DNA of 64,000 bases from Coniochaeta sp. PMI_546 (lineage: Eukaryota > Ascomycota > Sordariomycetes > Coniochaetales > Coniochaetaceae), in NCBI GenBank assembly GCA_021432605.1, contig MU271144.1, positions 3,220,606 through 3,284,605 of the forward strand. Reading direction: 5' to 3'. A program made the position numbers and the translations under genes. This document shows positions 20,141 to 33,160 of this stretch, piece by piece. Position 1 is the first letter of the stretch. Every line of letters begins with the position of its first letter. A model generated the notes under the pieces. It was given only the letters and a program-made list of their open reading frames with translations, made no database searches and was not told the origin of the DNA.

Positions 20141-20782
20141 ATGGGTCGCGTTCGCACAAAGACAGTCAAGAAGTCCGCCAAGGTCATCATTGAGCGGTAC
20201 TACCCCAAGCTGACCCTCGACTTCGAGACCAACAAGCGCATCTGCGATGAGATTGCCATCATTGCCTCGAAGCGCCTGCGCAACAAGGTGAGCCTCTTTC
20301 CGACAGCGGGGCATCTTGCGAGCTGCATTCCTACGGCTTGGAAGAAAAAATGTGTGGTGATTCTAATATCTGGGGTTTTCGATAGATTGCCGGCTACACC
20401 ACCCATCTGATGAAGCGCATTCAGCGTGGACCCGTCCGCGGTATCTCCTTCAAGCTCCAGGAGGAGGAGCGTGAGCGCAAGGATCAATACGTCCCCGAGG
20501 TCTCTGCCCTCGACTTCGCCCAGAACTCGGAGAGCGGCCAGCTCGATGTCGACACCGAGACCAAGGACCTCCTCAAGCACCTTGGCGTACGTCTTTTTTT
20601 TACCCTTTACTTCCCCGGATCCAAGGAGTTTGGAATTCCCGGTGAGAAGGTGGTTTGGTTGCTAACTTTACTCCCTACAGTTCGACTCCATCCCCGTCAA
20701 CGTCGTCCCCGTTACCCAGGCCCAGACGATCGAGCGCGGCGGCCGCAGGTTCGGCGACAACCGCCCTCCTCGCCGCGACTAA
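20141..20782 (+). CDS. RPS17: 40S ribosomal protein eS17
   Basis: A structural protein of the cytosolic small ribosomal subunit. Exons 20141-20287, 20386-20586 and 20681-20782 give 149 residues, close to the family length (about 135-146). Highly conserved sequences include [58 protein letters not shown] and [20 protein letters not shown]. Introns are 98 bp (GTGAGC donor, GATAG acceptor, phase 0 after NK) and 94 bp (GTACGT donor, GCTAAC branch, TACAG acceptor, phase 0). The C-terminus ends [14 protein letters not shown]. The introns contain no snoRNA boxes that I could see. A Cbf1/Homol-D/telobox-like cluster lies in its promoter. Confidence 0.97.
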
Positions 20783-21297
20783 GCGAGTCGTCGTCGGAGC
20801 GAGCGTGTGCGCGGTGGCTGGCGGTGGGAAACAAAACTGGTCTGGAATTTGGCAATTCACTAGGGTATTTACGGCATTTGTCATTGTCTTTATGATGGCT
20901 TCTCGGCGTCTATCTGGAAGGTAGTGATGGAGCATATCCGGATCCTGACAAAAGAAAGATCTTTTGCCCCACACAAGGTGTCGCTGATTCTCTTGGGTAA
21001 TTCCGGAGATGACGCTTGATTGCCAATATCGCTTCCCGCTGCAGTACTGCGTGTGAAGTGTGCTGTGATGAACCATGGTCTCACGGCAGTCTTCTTGTTT
21101 AAAAGCAAGGGACTCTCTGGACTGATCGAGAATCTTGATATTTTCAACACAGGGTGACCTATGGATGGGTATCATAAACAGCATGCCTTCCCATCCTTCC
21201 CATTCTAGTAGACCGTATACGCCGTCCTGTTGTAACCCGTTGTAAATGCTGTAGCCGTAATGCCCATCCGTAACACGTCGCATGTCACACGTCAATC
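20783..21297. other. Convergent intergenic region
   Basis: Shared 3' region of eS17 and RTR1. No gene or repeat is evident. Confidence 0.6.
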
Positions 21298-22167
21298 TCA
21301 TTCTTCAGAATCAGACTCTTCGGCCTTTGTGCCAAACCGCGTCTTGTGGCCCTCAAGCAGCAGATGGCCATCACCGCCTTGTCCAGACAACTCCTGCTGC
21401 GGCGGGCTAGCAACGGACTTCACCTCCTTTTCCCGGATGGTGAGCTCAATCTTGGGCGCCAAGGGCACCTTCCTGGTCTTGCTAGCTTCACCTCCTCTCT
21501 CAAGCACATCTCCTCTCTCGAGCGACAACGCGGCAGAGTCCTGCTTGGCCCTGTGCTCCTCACTGAGCTTCAGCTGGGCGACCTCCCGCGCCAGATCGGT
21601 ATCTTTCGTTCCCTTCTCCGGCTCCTCGTCGAGCAGATCGATCTTCACGTCGGGCATGGCCACCCGCTCCCAGGCAGCCGTCTCATTCAGCTGGACTTTG
21701 ACATACATCGCCCGCCGGGCACATTTGTCGCTGCACCACCTCTGCACGTCCTTGGTCTCGACGATGGCAAAGTCGGGCCGGTTGTGGTTGACCAGCGTGA
21801 ACCTGCCGGTCAGGTCGGTGCGCCGCGGCAGGGGGCAGAGGGGGTAGCCGCAGTGGCCGAGGATGTTGCGCTCCTCGACCAGGTCGTCGTAGTCGGAGGG
21901 CTGGAAGGGGCGGATGAGGGACTTGAAGGAGGAGACGTCCGAGGGCGCAGGGTGGGAGGCTGTGAGGGCAGGGGAGCGGGAGAGAGGGTAGGTGGATAGG
22001 GTCTCTATGGCGTCGAGGATGCGCAGCTCGAGGTCCTTTTGCTGCTGGAGGATGCGGGCGTGGGCGAGGGCGATCTTTTCTGCTTCGGCTTGGGATTTCT
22101 TTTGGGGGTCGTGGGAGGAGCGGGGGGGCTTGAGGATGCTCTTGAGCTCGCGCATCTGGGCGGCCAT
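21298..22167 (-). CDS. RTR1: RNA polymerase II CTD phosphatase, Rtr1/RPAP2 family
   Basis: Rtr1/RPAP2 proteins remove Ser5 phosphate from the Pol II C-terminal domain and assist Pol II assembly and nuclear import. A single exon gives 289 residues from the ATG at 22167. An in-frame upstream ATG at 22263 would add 32 residues of low-complexity sequence. A coiled, Lys/Gln-rich helix (about residues 15-55) precedes the family zinc domain: Cys106-x4-Cys111 in GHCGYPLCPLP and Cys145-x3-Cys149 in WCSDKCARRAMYVKVQL. The downstream ETAAWERV segment is also typical. The C-terminal third is Glu/Lys-rich and probably disordered. It is divergent from MTI1 and convergent with eS17. Confidence 0.92.
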   Translation of the reverse strand: MAAQMRELKSILKPPRSSHDPQKKSQAEAEKIALAHARILQQQKDLELRILDAIETLSTYPLSRSPALTASHPAPSDVSSFKSLIRPFQPSDYDDLVEERNILGHCGYPLCPLPRRTDLTGRFTLVNHNRPDFAIVETKDVQRWCSDKCARRAMYVKVQLNETAAWERVAMPDVKIDLLDEEPEKGTKDTDLAREVAQLKLSEEHRAKQDSAALSLERGDVLERGGEASKTRKVPLAPKIELTIREKEVKSVASPPQQELSGQGGDGHLLLEGHKTRFGTKAEESDSEE

Positions 22168-23441
22168 GTCTGCGGTTTGTTTGTTTGTTGGCGGTGCGGC
22201 AGTGAGAGTGGTGGCGGGTTTGAGAATCAAGAGATTGAAAGGCTGAAGGTTGTTGTGATGCAAAGCGGATGCGAGGCTGACTTAATATTACTCTGGTGTA
22301 TGTACATACATTGTTCCATGTACCGCAGGGCAGTCTTGGCGGGGTACCCCACTTACATCATCACTGGAAAGTATCAATGTACCTACTTTGCTCATCCTCT
22401 TCTGTTAGTGGACGGAGTGGGACCTGACAATGTCTCAATATCCGTACCGAATGCAGAGGAAACCACATCGTTTGGTGCTGTGCCATTCTCTGGAGTCCAG
22501 GCAGCAGTGGCATGAGCAGATATCGATCACCACGGAGCTTTTACTAGACCAGTAGTGCCAACATCGTGGACGTCGTCAACGTGGACTCTGGCATCATACC
22601 TAGCTGAGAGAGGTATTGCATTGTCTACCTTAGACTCTACTTACTTGCAACTCCCCGATAAGCAATTTGCTTCTGCCTGACCGTTGAACCAACCCCATAT
22701 CCCATATTCCATATTCCATATCCCCATATCCCGCTTCACCGCCAGCAGATCGATTGCACCTACCGATTCGCACTCAATCCATCAGTCATCATATCATACA
22801 TATACGGGGGTCTTCAACGGGTTACTCTACACCACCAATCCCTTGCTGCATCCCGTCATAACGCCTCCAAGAGCCCTGCAGCTCTGCGTGCCGGAGCCAA
22901 CCTTGAGGAAAAGTCAAGCCCGCCAAACCCCTTGGCTCAAAAAAAGCAGTCGTCCCAACCGTCTCAGGAGATAATTTAAGCACATTGTGGTACAGGTAAG
23001 ATATGTCCAACATGCCCCCGGCAAAATATGCTTGTGGCCACTAGGACGGCGTGTTGGTGTACCTTAGTTTCATATGCGCTGACGTCGACCACCACTTTCC
23101 CTCTCTAGGCTTCTTAGGCTCGGCGTGTCTCCGTTGTCCCCGCCTCAATCCTTCTTTCCTGGCCCCCCTGCTTGTCTTCCAAGCTTGTGTCTTGTCCCGG
23201 CGACCCTCCGACCCGTTTGAGACTTCGTGCTCTTCCAACCGACATTCGACAGTCCGCAATAACTTACTACACTTGCTGGTGTTATTTCTGCTTTTTGCCT
23301 GCAAAGGCCTCGTATCATCATACCCCTTTGCGAGCATTCTGAACCAGCTCGATTCCTAATAACACGTCTCGCATCGAGCTGCCCCGCATTTTCTGAGCTC
23401 ACCTCGCAAGCATCCGACGTGCCGACGGCGGCCGCGTCACC
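22168..23441. other. Divergent intergenic region (RTR1 / MTI1)
   Basis: A 1.3 kb shared upstream region with no recognised gene. It contains a degenerate CCATATTC-type tandem repeat (22693-22732). The part nearest MTI1 is pyrimidine-rich like a 5' leader. Confidence 0.6.
22693..22732 (+). repeat. Degenerate tandem repeat of CCATATTC/CCCATATC
   Basis: Five CCATAT words occur in 40 bp, spaced seven to eight bases apart. It lies about 710-750 bp upstream of MTI1. Confidence 0.7.
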
Positions 23442-26400
23442 ATGTCCTTCAAGGTCAAGGCCATCTACGAGTACAACTCGGGCCATGATGATGACCTAAA
23501 GTTCGGTGTCGGTCAGATAATCACTGTTACCGAGGAAGAGGACGCCGACTGGTATGCCGGCGAATACGTCGATGAGAGCGGTGTGAAGCAGGAGGGCATC
23601 TTTCCTCGCAACTTTGTCGAGAAGTACGAGCCCACTGCTCCTCCTCGCCCAACTAGAACTCGCACAAAGAACCACCCAGAGCAACAGCCCGCCGCCTCCG
23701 ACTCGCCCGTTGCAGCAGCAGCGCCGCTCCTTTCACCGAAGCTTCCTGCCCACGAACCGGAACAGAAGGAGGACCATGCCCAAGCTGCACCTCAAACCCG
23801 GACAGCCGCAGCGCCGGCTCCCGAGCCAGCGGCTGCCCCGGAACCTACAGCTCGCAGGTCGGTCGAGATCAAGTCTCCTCCCCCGGCCCCGAAACCCGCG
23901 CCTGCCACGCAGCCGGCGGTGACGTCGCCGCCTCCAGCGAAGCCAACGGCCACACAGCCAAAACCCGCCGGGCCTCCACCGGTGTCGGAGAAGCCTAGTT
24001 CCTTCAAGGACCGCATTGCGGCCTTCAACAAGACCGCTGCACCACCAATCGCGCCTTTCAAACCCAGCGGACTGGGCGCTGGCGGCTCTGGTTTCATCAA
24101 GAAACCGTTTGTCGCGCCGCCTCCAAGTCGAAATGCCTACGTCCCTCCGGTTCAGAATGCCCCTGTGGCCAAGGTCTACCGGCGCGAGGAAGACCCAGAG
24201 ATCAGAGAGAGGGAGGCAGAGACTCAGGAATCGGCTGAAAAGGCTGGCTTGGTCCCAGGTGTATCCACCACGGCAGGCGAAGCCGGTGGTGAGGACGAGC
24301 CGAAGCCCTTGAGCTTGAAAGAAAGACTCGCCTTGCTACAAAAACAACAGATGGAGGCTGCTCAGCGCCATGCGGACGCCGTGGCCAAGAAAGAGAAACC
24401 GAAACGCCCCGCCAAGAAGCGAATGGAGAGCCACGACGGTCACGCAGAGGAATCCGAGGCTAGCATACCCCCTATTCCGGACCGACGTGACTCGGAAGAT
24501 GTTGCTCGGAAGCAGTCGTTGGACGAACCGCATCCACCACGCGTACCTCACCCGCCTCGTCGCAAGTCATCGAGGGGTCCCGAGCCGCACGATGGCAACG
24601 AGGCGGATATGTCCGGAGCCGGTGAAACGACCGAGGGTCAGGATGACGACCTCACCGAACGAGAGGATAGCGACCACCAACCCAAGCATATCGCAACTGC
24701 TGCCAAGCAGGACGATGAAAGGCTTGACGAAGAGGAGGTGGTCGATGAGGAGGATGAGAACGAAGAAGAAGAGGAGGAAGACGACGTTGATCCCGAGGTA
24801 CGGCGCAAGGAGGAGCTGCGGGCCAGAATGGCCAGAATAGCCGGTGGCATGGGCGGCATGGGCGCCATATTCGGCGGAGGAATGCCTGGAGGTGCAGCAC
24901 CCGCGCCCCCGAAGAGGAAGAAGAGCGTCGCCCCCGAGGCGTCTGAAGAAACCGCCTCTCCTAGCAGCCGTGCACCACCTGTCCCGACGATGATGGCTCT
25001 GCCCGGCATGTCACGTGTCAAGAGTGCTGAAGAGCCGCGGCCGCAGGCTGGTGACGAGTCTGAAGAGGAGGAAGACGAGGCGGAACTGAGGACGCCGCAT
25101 CAAGAAAGCGCGCCCCAATTCGGTAGGCGCAGATATCATCATCATTTCCAAGCACCAGAGTTGCTAACATTTACCTAGCTCCGTCGAGAGAATCCACAGG
25201 ACCGCCACCTATTCCGGGTGGTCGTCCCGCGCCTCCTCCAGTCCCAGCGGAGTGTACGTTTTTCTTTACGCCTAAAGCTTTTGAGCTATTGCTAACAATA
25301 GATAGCGAGGCCACCACCTCCTCCACCAGCAGCTGTGCAGTCGCCAAGCCAGGGTTCCGAGTCTGATGACGAGCTTTCTGAGCGTGCGCCGGCTGAGAGT
25401 CTCCCAACGCCCAGCCAATCTTCTAGAGCTCCTCCACCACTACCCCCTCTGGCTGCGCCCTCACCTGTGCTTCCCACCTCCCCGACCTCTCCGAACTCGA
25501 AACGGCGGTCCTACATCGGTGAAGGAGCACTCCCTACCTCTCCTACTACAGCAGCCCCACCGTTACCTCCTGACAACAGGCGGAATAGCCGTGCGCCGCC
25601 GCCACTTCCAGGTGCACCCCCTACGCTGCCGCCAGCTCAGAGCAGACCTCCACCGCCGCCGCCTCCAGGTGTGCTTAGCAGGTCGTCGACGGCCGACACG
25701 CGAGGGCCACTCTCGCCGACTAGGCACGTGCCCCACGCTGAACAGCTTGATGAGGACGAGGAGGTTACGGAATACGAGGGAGATTACGACACGGACATTG
25801 CGTCTTCGGCGCCTCACAAGGATGCTCTCAAGTCCCATCAGCGCGAGTCTAGCTTCGAGGAAACCGCATCCGTCAGGTCTCCCGACACAGAGGCACCTCC
25901 GTCTTTACCGCCCCCGATACCCTCAAGCTCGGCACCAAGAGGTCCGCCGCCAATTCCGAGCCAGCCTCCACCGGAAAGCCGGAGGTCGGTAGACGCGCCG
26001 CGGGCTGCACCTCCGCCGCCACCCAAGGAAGCCCCCCGGTACGGCGACGACGACTATGACCCGTTCAATTATGCATCGCCACCGGCTATCCCTTCATTCT
26101 CGCACCCGCCTCCTCCGCCTCCTCCTTCGCGACCAGCGGAGGAGCCGTATCACGCAGAAGCTACCTCACCCTACCAAGCACCCCTTCCCGAACGGAGAGG
26201 ACCACCTCCCGCACCACCATCCGCCGCACCCCCGCAGCGCTCCAACACCAGACAATCCCTAGACGTGCAGCGACCAACTGCTGCGGGCGTTCGCCGCTCG
26301 GTGGACGTAGCAAGACCATCGATGGAGTCAGGCTTCGTCGCCAACGAGCTCGACCTGGCCAGCCAGAGCGGCTGGTGGCTCAAGCCCAACAGCGTCCCGC

Positions 26401-27107
26401 CCCAGCTGCAGGGCCGCAAGGACATCTACTTCGAGTCGGAGGAATCCACCTCGGCCAGCCCACGCGGCAAGACGATCATCACCCGCGACATCTACGTCCT
26501 CTTCCAGGACTACTCCCAGACCGTCATCACCGTCCGCTTCGACCCGCACGACCAGTCGGACGTGCAGCTCGAGCAGCGCCACGAAGCCCCGCCCCGCACC
26601 CTCCGACAGGACCAGCTCGAGCAGGCGTACGAGCGCTTCGGCCGCGCCATCGGCGAGGCCGTCGCAGGCAAGCAGAACACGGTGGTGGGCGACGGCACCC
26701 CCCAGGCGCTGGTTTTCGAGCTCCTCCGGCCGCACCGCGAGGCGCTGCTGCCCGTGGGCACGCGGGCCTACGGCGCCCTGGTGTACAGCAACCTGGCCAA
26801 CGCGTCGACGACGCAGAACGACGAGATCCGGGCCGGGGACATCATCAGCATCCGCAACGCAAAGTTCCAGGGCAAGCACGGGCCGATGCACGCCAAGTAC
26901 AGCGCGGAGGTGGGCAAGCCGGACCACGTGGGGATCGTGGCGGAGTGGGACGGGACGAAGAAGAAGGTGCGGGCGTGGGAGCAGGGGAGGGAGTCGAAGA
27001 AGGTCAAGCTCGAGAGCTTCAAGCTCGACGACCTGAGGAGCGGGGAGGTCAAGATCTGGAGGGTGATGCCGCGCAGCTGGGTTGGTTGGGAGGGGATGGG
27101 GAATTAG
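23442..27107 (+). CDS. MTI1: SH3-domain actin-patch protein Mti1/Bbc1
   Basis: Bbc1/Mti1 binds type I myosin tails and Las17/WASP at endocytic actin patches and restrains Arp2/3-driven actin assembly. Exons 23442-25122, 25179-25253 and 25306-27107 encode 1185 residues; introns are 56 and 52 bp and both contain TTGCTAACA branch sites. Residues 2-63 form an SH3 domain (KAIYEYNSGHDDDLKF, ADWYAGEY, GIFPRNFVEKYEP). A long Pro-rich, disordered region follows, with several PPPPPP runs that could themselves bind SH3 or profilin. A Glu/Asp-rich patch lies near residues 430-450. The conserved C-terminal domain starts around GWWLKPNSVPPQLQGRKDIY and includes YVLFQDYSQTVITVRFD. The antisense 199-codon ORF at 26328-26927 is a shadow of this GC-rich exon. 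Confidence 0.93.
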
Positions 27108-28770
27108 GAGTCTCGGTCGATGAGGGGGGTCTGTTGGCGGTGTAGGACGGGGTTGGTGAGGGGTAGGGCTAGGTCTGTGATGGACTTGCGGTTGATGCTG
27201 CGGAGGTGACTGGCTTGGGTTTCAAGGGGAGAGAATGATCGGGACAATCGGTGTCGAGTGCAGGTGATGTGATGTGGGGTGTCTTGTGCTCGTTCTGGGT
27301 AGTCGATGGGGGAGGAGGGGGGCTGAGTTATGACTACTCAAGTGACAGTCGTGATGGGGAGTGGGAAAGTCATACAGCTTGTTGGCGAGGGAGCCGAACT
27401 TTGAAAGTAAATACTTGTTAGTCACACTATCGTTTTCATATCTCGAATTCAGTACGCTCTACCCTCCCCTCCGTCTTGAGCTGGCCAGACAATGGAACAG
27501 ACAAGTCCGTGATGATGGTGCGGCGAGTGCCAGCCTTGCCTGTTCTTTGGTAAGAGTTGGAAGTTGATAGCCTGTTGTAGGTGGTCTTGCGTAAGGGCAC
27601 GCGCTTCTTACGTGTTTGCTGTTGTTGATATACTTAAACTCTAATGTACTCGATGAAAACTGGCACGCAACGGATACTTCGTTGACAATCAGTATAATTT
27701 TATAGACTAGCTTGCTATCTACTTGGTCAATTCTGTATGGGAAACAATACCATATCCTTGCTCGTTCAGTATTCAGGCAAGGCTTGTGTCAACAGGCTGT
27801 TGTCAGGTTTTACATGTCCAAGCCAAGTTGGACGGCATGGTGTTTCTCCTCCGACAGAGGTTGCTCGACCTCCTGTGATGGTGCTGAGCTCGAGATAAAT
27901 GTAGAGAGGCAGCAACGAAGGCTCACAAGCGTAGGGCTGTGCATGCAAAACCGTCCCTGGGCCAGTCAGGCATAGCAGAGTCCGGCGTCCTTTCACGTCT
28001 GCCATATTATTGAGTTGCATATTCATATTGGCCTGAAGCAGATTGTAACTAGAATATTGATCTAGCACCCACGCTTGCCTTTGTGCTCGAACGATGCGTA
28101 TCAACAGATCGTGTATACGATAGGTAGGTAGGTAGGTTACCGTATTAACGCAAGGGGCGAACCTCCTTACTAATCAAGGACTTGATGACAGAATGCAAAA
28201 ACCGCATGACCTGCCACCCGCCTAGACACACCAGTGGAGCTGTTGTCTAAAGCAGTGTGTCAGGCCTAGTGTAGGCTCCTGTTGCGGAAGATTGAGGTCT
28301 AGAACCTGTAGCGCGACGATCCTTCGCCGTGGTCCTTACCAGCTCGTGGAGATCAGACCGTTTGGGTCGGTTCCGCGGCCGATCACTCCACGATACATCC
28401 CGCAGTGGTTGGAGCAACACGGTTTCGTAGCTCGAAATTCCGCGCGGCGTGTTCCACTCTTACAAGCTCGAGGCATGCTGTACTCGTGCTGTTGTGTCTC
28501 GACCAGTAAGCTAAGGGCGGAAAGGGCAGTCTCCCCGAGGTCTCCGAATCGGATGCCTGGCATATGCTTCATCCCCTCCCAAGATATTGTGTGACCCCCA
28601 TAGCGGCTGCGGTCTGCATGATTAGGTCCATGGGCTGTCTGAACCGGCTCCCAGAAAAGCGACCGGATATTGACTCAGTCATAACGTGACTACGGATATC
28701 TTTGCGGGGAGTTGCACAGAACGCGAAGAAGACTGCCTAGCTCAGTCAGAAAGAACTTCGGCAATGTAAG

Positions 28771-28791
28771 CAGCAGCAGCAGCAGCAGCAG
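28771..28791 (+). repeat. (CAG)7 microsatellite, non-coding
   Basis: Seven perfect CAG units within the gene-free region; no credible ORF uses them. Confidence 0.85.
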
Positions 28792-31700
28792 ATCGTATGT
28801 CGTAGAACGTACAAGGTTGCCTTGACTGGAGGCGAAGAGGCGTGGGGGAGGGTCTGGCTATCCAATGCCATGCTTCGATGCTTGTGGTAGGAGGAAGAGA
28901 GCATGTGACTGTCCGGCTGGTTCGGTTGTGGCATTCTTAGCTCGTTGGGGGGAAAAAGCTTCCACGGCTATTGAGAAAAGTCAATCATTGTGAACATGAT
29001 TCGCAAGAACTAGAGGCCAGGGAGACCTTTGGTCAGGAAAGGTAGCCCAATGGGATTAGTAGGGCATGCGAGAGATCAAAGTTCGCTACTGCCTCACCCC
29101 CTCTCCTTCGTAAGCCTCAAAAAAGTCAGTCTAGAGTATGCGATGTTTGACAACGGTCGAAGCAGCGGGAAGGAGTCCTCTCATGCTCGATGTTCTGCGT
29201 CAACCGCTCCCAACATGTAAGGACACAGGGTCTCGAAGTGCATCGGCGTCTACGCCTAGCGTCAGGCAATAATGCAGACGAGTATGAAACGCCGGAGACG
29301 AATGGCGACGCGCCAACTGGCGGTAGATGGACTGGCAGTGGAAGGGGCATGAACCGTGAACGCATCTTCTCATCGAACGAAATATGCTTCAAGCGCGCCC
29401 AGCATCCCTAATATAACATGGCCAATCACAAGGTGATCGCATTCGACGTGCTGGCCGTTGTTGTCACTACCAGTATCGAAAGGGTCTTGAAGTCCATGAA
29501 GGTGACCGCAGTGCATACGGATCCTAGTTGGAGCAGGACTTAGTGGCCGTTGGATGGTATCCTGCAGCCAGATGAAATAAGATAGCCGCGGTAACGGATA
29601 CCGGGGCTGACCATGCCTCATGGCTGGTAGCCTCCAGGACCTCCAGGTGGTATATCCTAAACGATGGAAAATGACATGTCGGAGACTTGCGTTGAGACCG
29701 GAAGCATCTCGAAAGACGAAAACTGTTGTCCAGTAGAGCACTCTCTAGCTGTCTCATGTACACAGGTTCAAATCCTTGCTCTTTGCGCTTCTTGTTCAGG
29801 AGACGACGGAGGGACACAGACGGTTGACAACCGCGCAGCGCATGTGGCATACTGGGTCGCCTGGCGAAGGGACGAGATGTGCCCGTGGCACATGTGTGGC
29901 TGACGGGACAGCCAGTGCCTACCACAAGTCTATCCTCGTCCACCTGACGTGGGCGTCGTCCGAGCCTGGAGAGTCTAGGACATTTCCACAGTCTCCCTGG
30001 GATCTATGCTTGCTTCCTGCCATGTAATCATCTCTGCGTCATTCCTGAGACGGAAGCCGCTGCAGCAGTCAGGAGTCTCGGAAATGCCTTGAGACATGTC
30101 TAAGACCTCGCAAAGACATCGGATCCGCCCCTGACTGTGTGAGTTTGCGCCCAGGAGCGATATCGGTTTGGTGGCATTGGGCCTCCAACGTGAGGCGGTT
30201 GACTTCAAAGCATCTCACCATGTCCGGAACCAACCAAGAGTATAATTGAATGTCAGCCCTGGAAGACACCAAGCCCACGTGCTGAGATGCCCAGGGGCCC
30301 GGCGAAAAGGCTTTGAGACCCGATGATTTGGACAAATGAGAGCTTGACACAATGCAGTTCGGCTATGGTCCGATACGGAACGACCTGCATATCGGGGTGT
30401 CGGACACGGTTTCTCGCGGGTACAACCCCTGGCAAGCGATGGGCGTCCTGAAGAAGACGTCTCAAGTGAAGCTGCATTGATTGGAACTATGCCATTATCG
30501 GAGGGATTTGACAAGCACGACGTCGCTGGCTGTGTCACTGACTGTGGCAGCGGCCATCAACTCCCAAGAGCCAGGTCTGTCAGTAGCAGACGTCATAGGA
30601 AGCGTCATCCGTGGCCAAGAGGTAGCAGAGAGGATGGGACGGAAAAGCTGTGTAATGTGTAATATAAAAAGATATGTTGTGCTGCCGATGACAGAAGTGT
30701 CTGACAAGTTTAGATCGAAGAAGTTGTATTCCCGCTCGAGAAGCACTGGTCACAAATGCAAGCGACGCATGTACCAATACCAAATACATCATCGGTTTAC
30801 CAGATACAGAACGCGATGCCTGTTCTCCGGGACAGGCATTCTCCACGATTTGGGCGTCCAATGAGTCGCGCCTCTCCGAAGTAACCAGTGCGCAAAAATC
30901 CTCTGCGACGACGCCTGCAGATGGTGTCGTTGGGCATCGACCTCCAGGGTGTCCGTAGGCCGAATCGACTGCCACGTCGAACCTCGAATCGAGCTCCCCT
31001 GAGGTATGATTTCTTTTGCGGTCGATGTCTCAGGTCAAGCATTGCTTCATGACAGAGTATGCCTTGCTGCAGGGGATTGTCATTCAGATTCCGTCTTTTC
31101 TAAATCGCCGCGAAACACTGCGTGCGCACAAAGGAACGAACGTGGAAAGAGTAAGTGCTCAGTCATCGCCAAGAGGCATATCAGAGGCAGGACACCCCGT
31201 GTCTCCATCGACTTGGTTGCAAACGTGACCGGAGACTTCCAATCCACGCTTGTGGATGGAGTGCGACGAAAAGGGAAGATTGGGCGCTGAGGCTTTGCTC
31301 ATGGCGTTGTAGGAGGCAGTCCCACGCTGAAATGGCGGGATAAACTGCGCAAATGGCTCAGTTAAACGACGTGCCTACTGCACAACAAGGCCGCTAAACC
31401 AATGGGCGACGTGGCCAGGCCGCGCTATATTGCCCAAATGGTAGGTAAGCCGCAGCCAGGGCTTTCTCGAGGTGTGTTGTAAGACGGTCCCGTGTTTTCT
31501 CGAAGAGTCCAGATGCGCTCCGGTCGAGGAGCACGCCGCAAAGTCCGTTTAGGTTGTTACGGCCTAGGCCGAACCGCAGCGATGACTTCACCAGCTTCAC
31601 TGCTTCAGTCCTCCACCGTGCTAGAGTCTGATTACGTTGTGCTCGGTAGTGCAAGCTGCACATGCATTGCCATGCACTCTAGAAAAGACTTGAAAGTCAC

Positions 31701-33152
31701 ACGACCGACATCTGGGGTAATCAGTGATGCTGTGCTGCGTTGACTCAAGTTTTCTGGAAGGAATATGGCTGATGGTTGGTGATCTCACAATCCGAAGCCA
31801 TCGAGACAAGACTAGACGAGATATTGGCGATGAATTTGCAACAAGATTGCCAAAGAAGGAAGCTGCAGCGGACAAAATTCTGCTAAAAGACACGCGGAGA
31901 AGCCCCGAATCACGCAACCGGAGACTTCAGCCCTTCCAGTCGGCATCAAGGCTGATGAAATGGTTATGAATTCAGCAGGTCTACATTATTCTCGATGGCT
32001 CTGGTGACAGGCCACACAGACGTCCAGTGGGATGCTTTGGCAGTCTGGTCTGACCACCCTAAAAACCCCAAGTTAGTAAGTGTAGTGCCATTAGACTAGA
32101 GATTGAGCTGAAGGCAGGCGCGGCCCGGACGAACACGGGAGAGAGCCCCCCACACCAGGGGACATTCCCACAGGCAGACGAGGTACCTCAACACCAAAGA
32201 GCTGCGAGGGTCGACATCGCCAACCGGATTCTTGATTGCAGCTTGTCCACGAATGCCTCCCACGCCCGTCCACTTTTCAACTGTAGCAAATGATCAGGTC
32301 CGAATACTTCTGTTCACCAACCAAAAGCTTGTATGCCATAGGATGGGCCGAGCAGGCAATGCGCCGAGCCATTCACATCCAACCAAAACTCGCGCTTTTG
32401 CTTTCACCACCCTTTCCACTTCGTTCCTCAATGGCGAGATTTTTTTTTTTCGATCCCACCCCCATCTAGGAATTCTCCTACCCCCGTTTTGTTCCACCCA
32501 GACCAATCCAGCGATGTGGTCGTGCATCAAGACCAGTGTCTTAGTGCCTTTCCTCCATGTCTTCTCCAGCCGCAGCCATGAGGGTTGTACAGGACATTCT
32601 GGATGTCCGGGACGTATCCTGTTACCATGTAACCTCGCCAGCCTGTCCTTGTCCTTGTCTCCGGCCCCTGCTTCCTCTCTCCACGTCAACCTCGTCCCAC
32701 GCTCGTTGGGTTCCTGGTGGAGGACGATGCCGGCTGCTTCCATATAACGTCCCGTTGTGCACCTCCACTTACAACCTCATGCGTTGAGACCCATCTGTGC
32801 TATAATTCACCAACCATAAACTTCAACTTACAGCAGTTGCCATCACCCCCACCACTTACACAACGCTCACCACTTACATGTCACGACGAGACCAGCTATC
32901 ACAGCACGGCTCATATACATCTTCGCGCTTGACATCCTACTCGCCGAACTGGACCCTGACTTCAGACCGTTGGCCAATCTGCCGGGGTATCTAGACCAAG
33001 CCCAAACTGCACATATACCCCGTTCCTGCCTAGAGGCGAAGCACCAGTGCCCCGGTGTGTGCAGATCTGCCCCAATATAACCTCGACAACGGCGTCTACC
33101 CTTTCTGCAACCCAACACAGCCGACTATTGGGTGTATAACGTCCACTCGAGC

Positions 33153-33160
33153 TATATAAG
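33153..33160 (+). promoter_or_regulatory. TATA box upstream of the polyQ protein gene
   Basis: TATATAAG lies 136 bp before the ATG at 33296 and is followed by a CA/CT-rich leader. Confidence 0.5.

Noticed and set aside
26328-26927. 199-codon minus ORF inside MTI1
   Set aside because: Antisense shadow of the conserved Mti1 C-terminal exon.
29765-29775. GGTTCAAATCC, a perfect tRNA B-box-like word
   Set aside because: Flanking bases do not form a T-stem or an acceptor stem, and no A box or anticodon arm fits upstream.
32232-32747. Overlapping 171- and 149-codon ORFs on both strands
   Set aside because: Low-complexity translation of a CT-rich leader region; neither strand looks protein-like.
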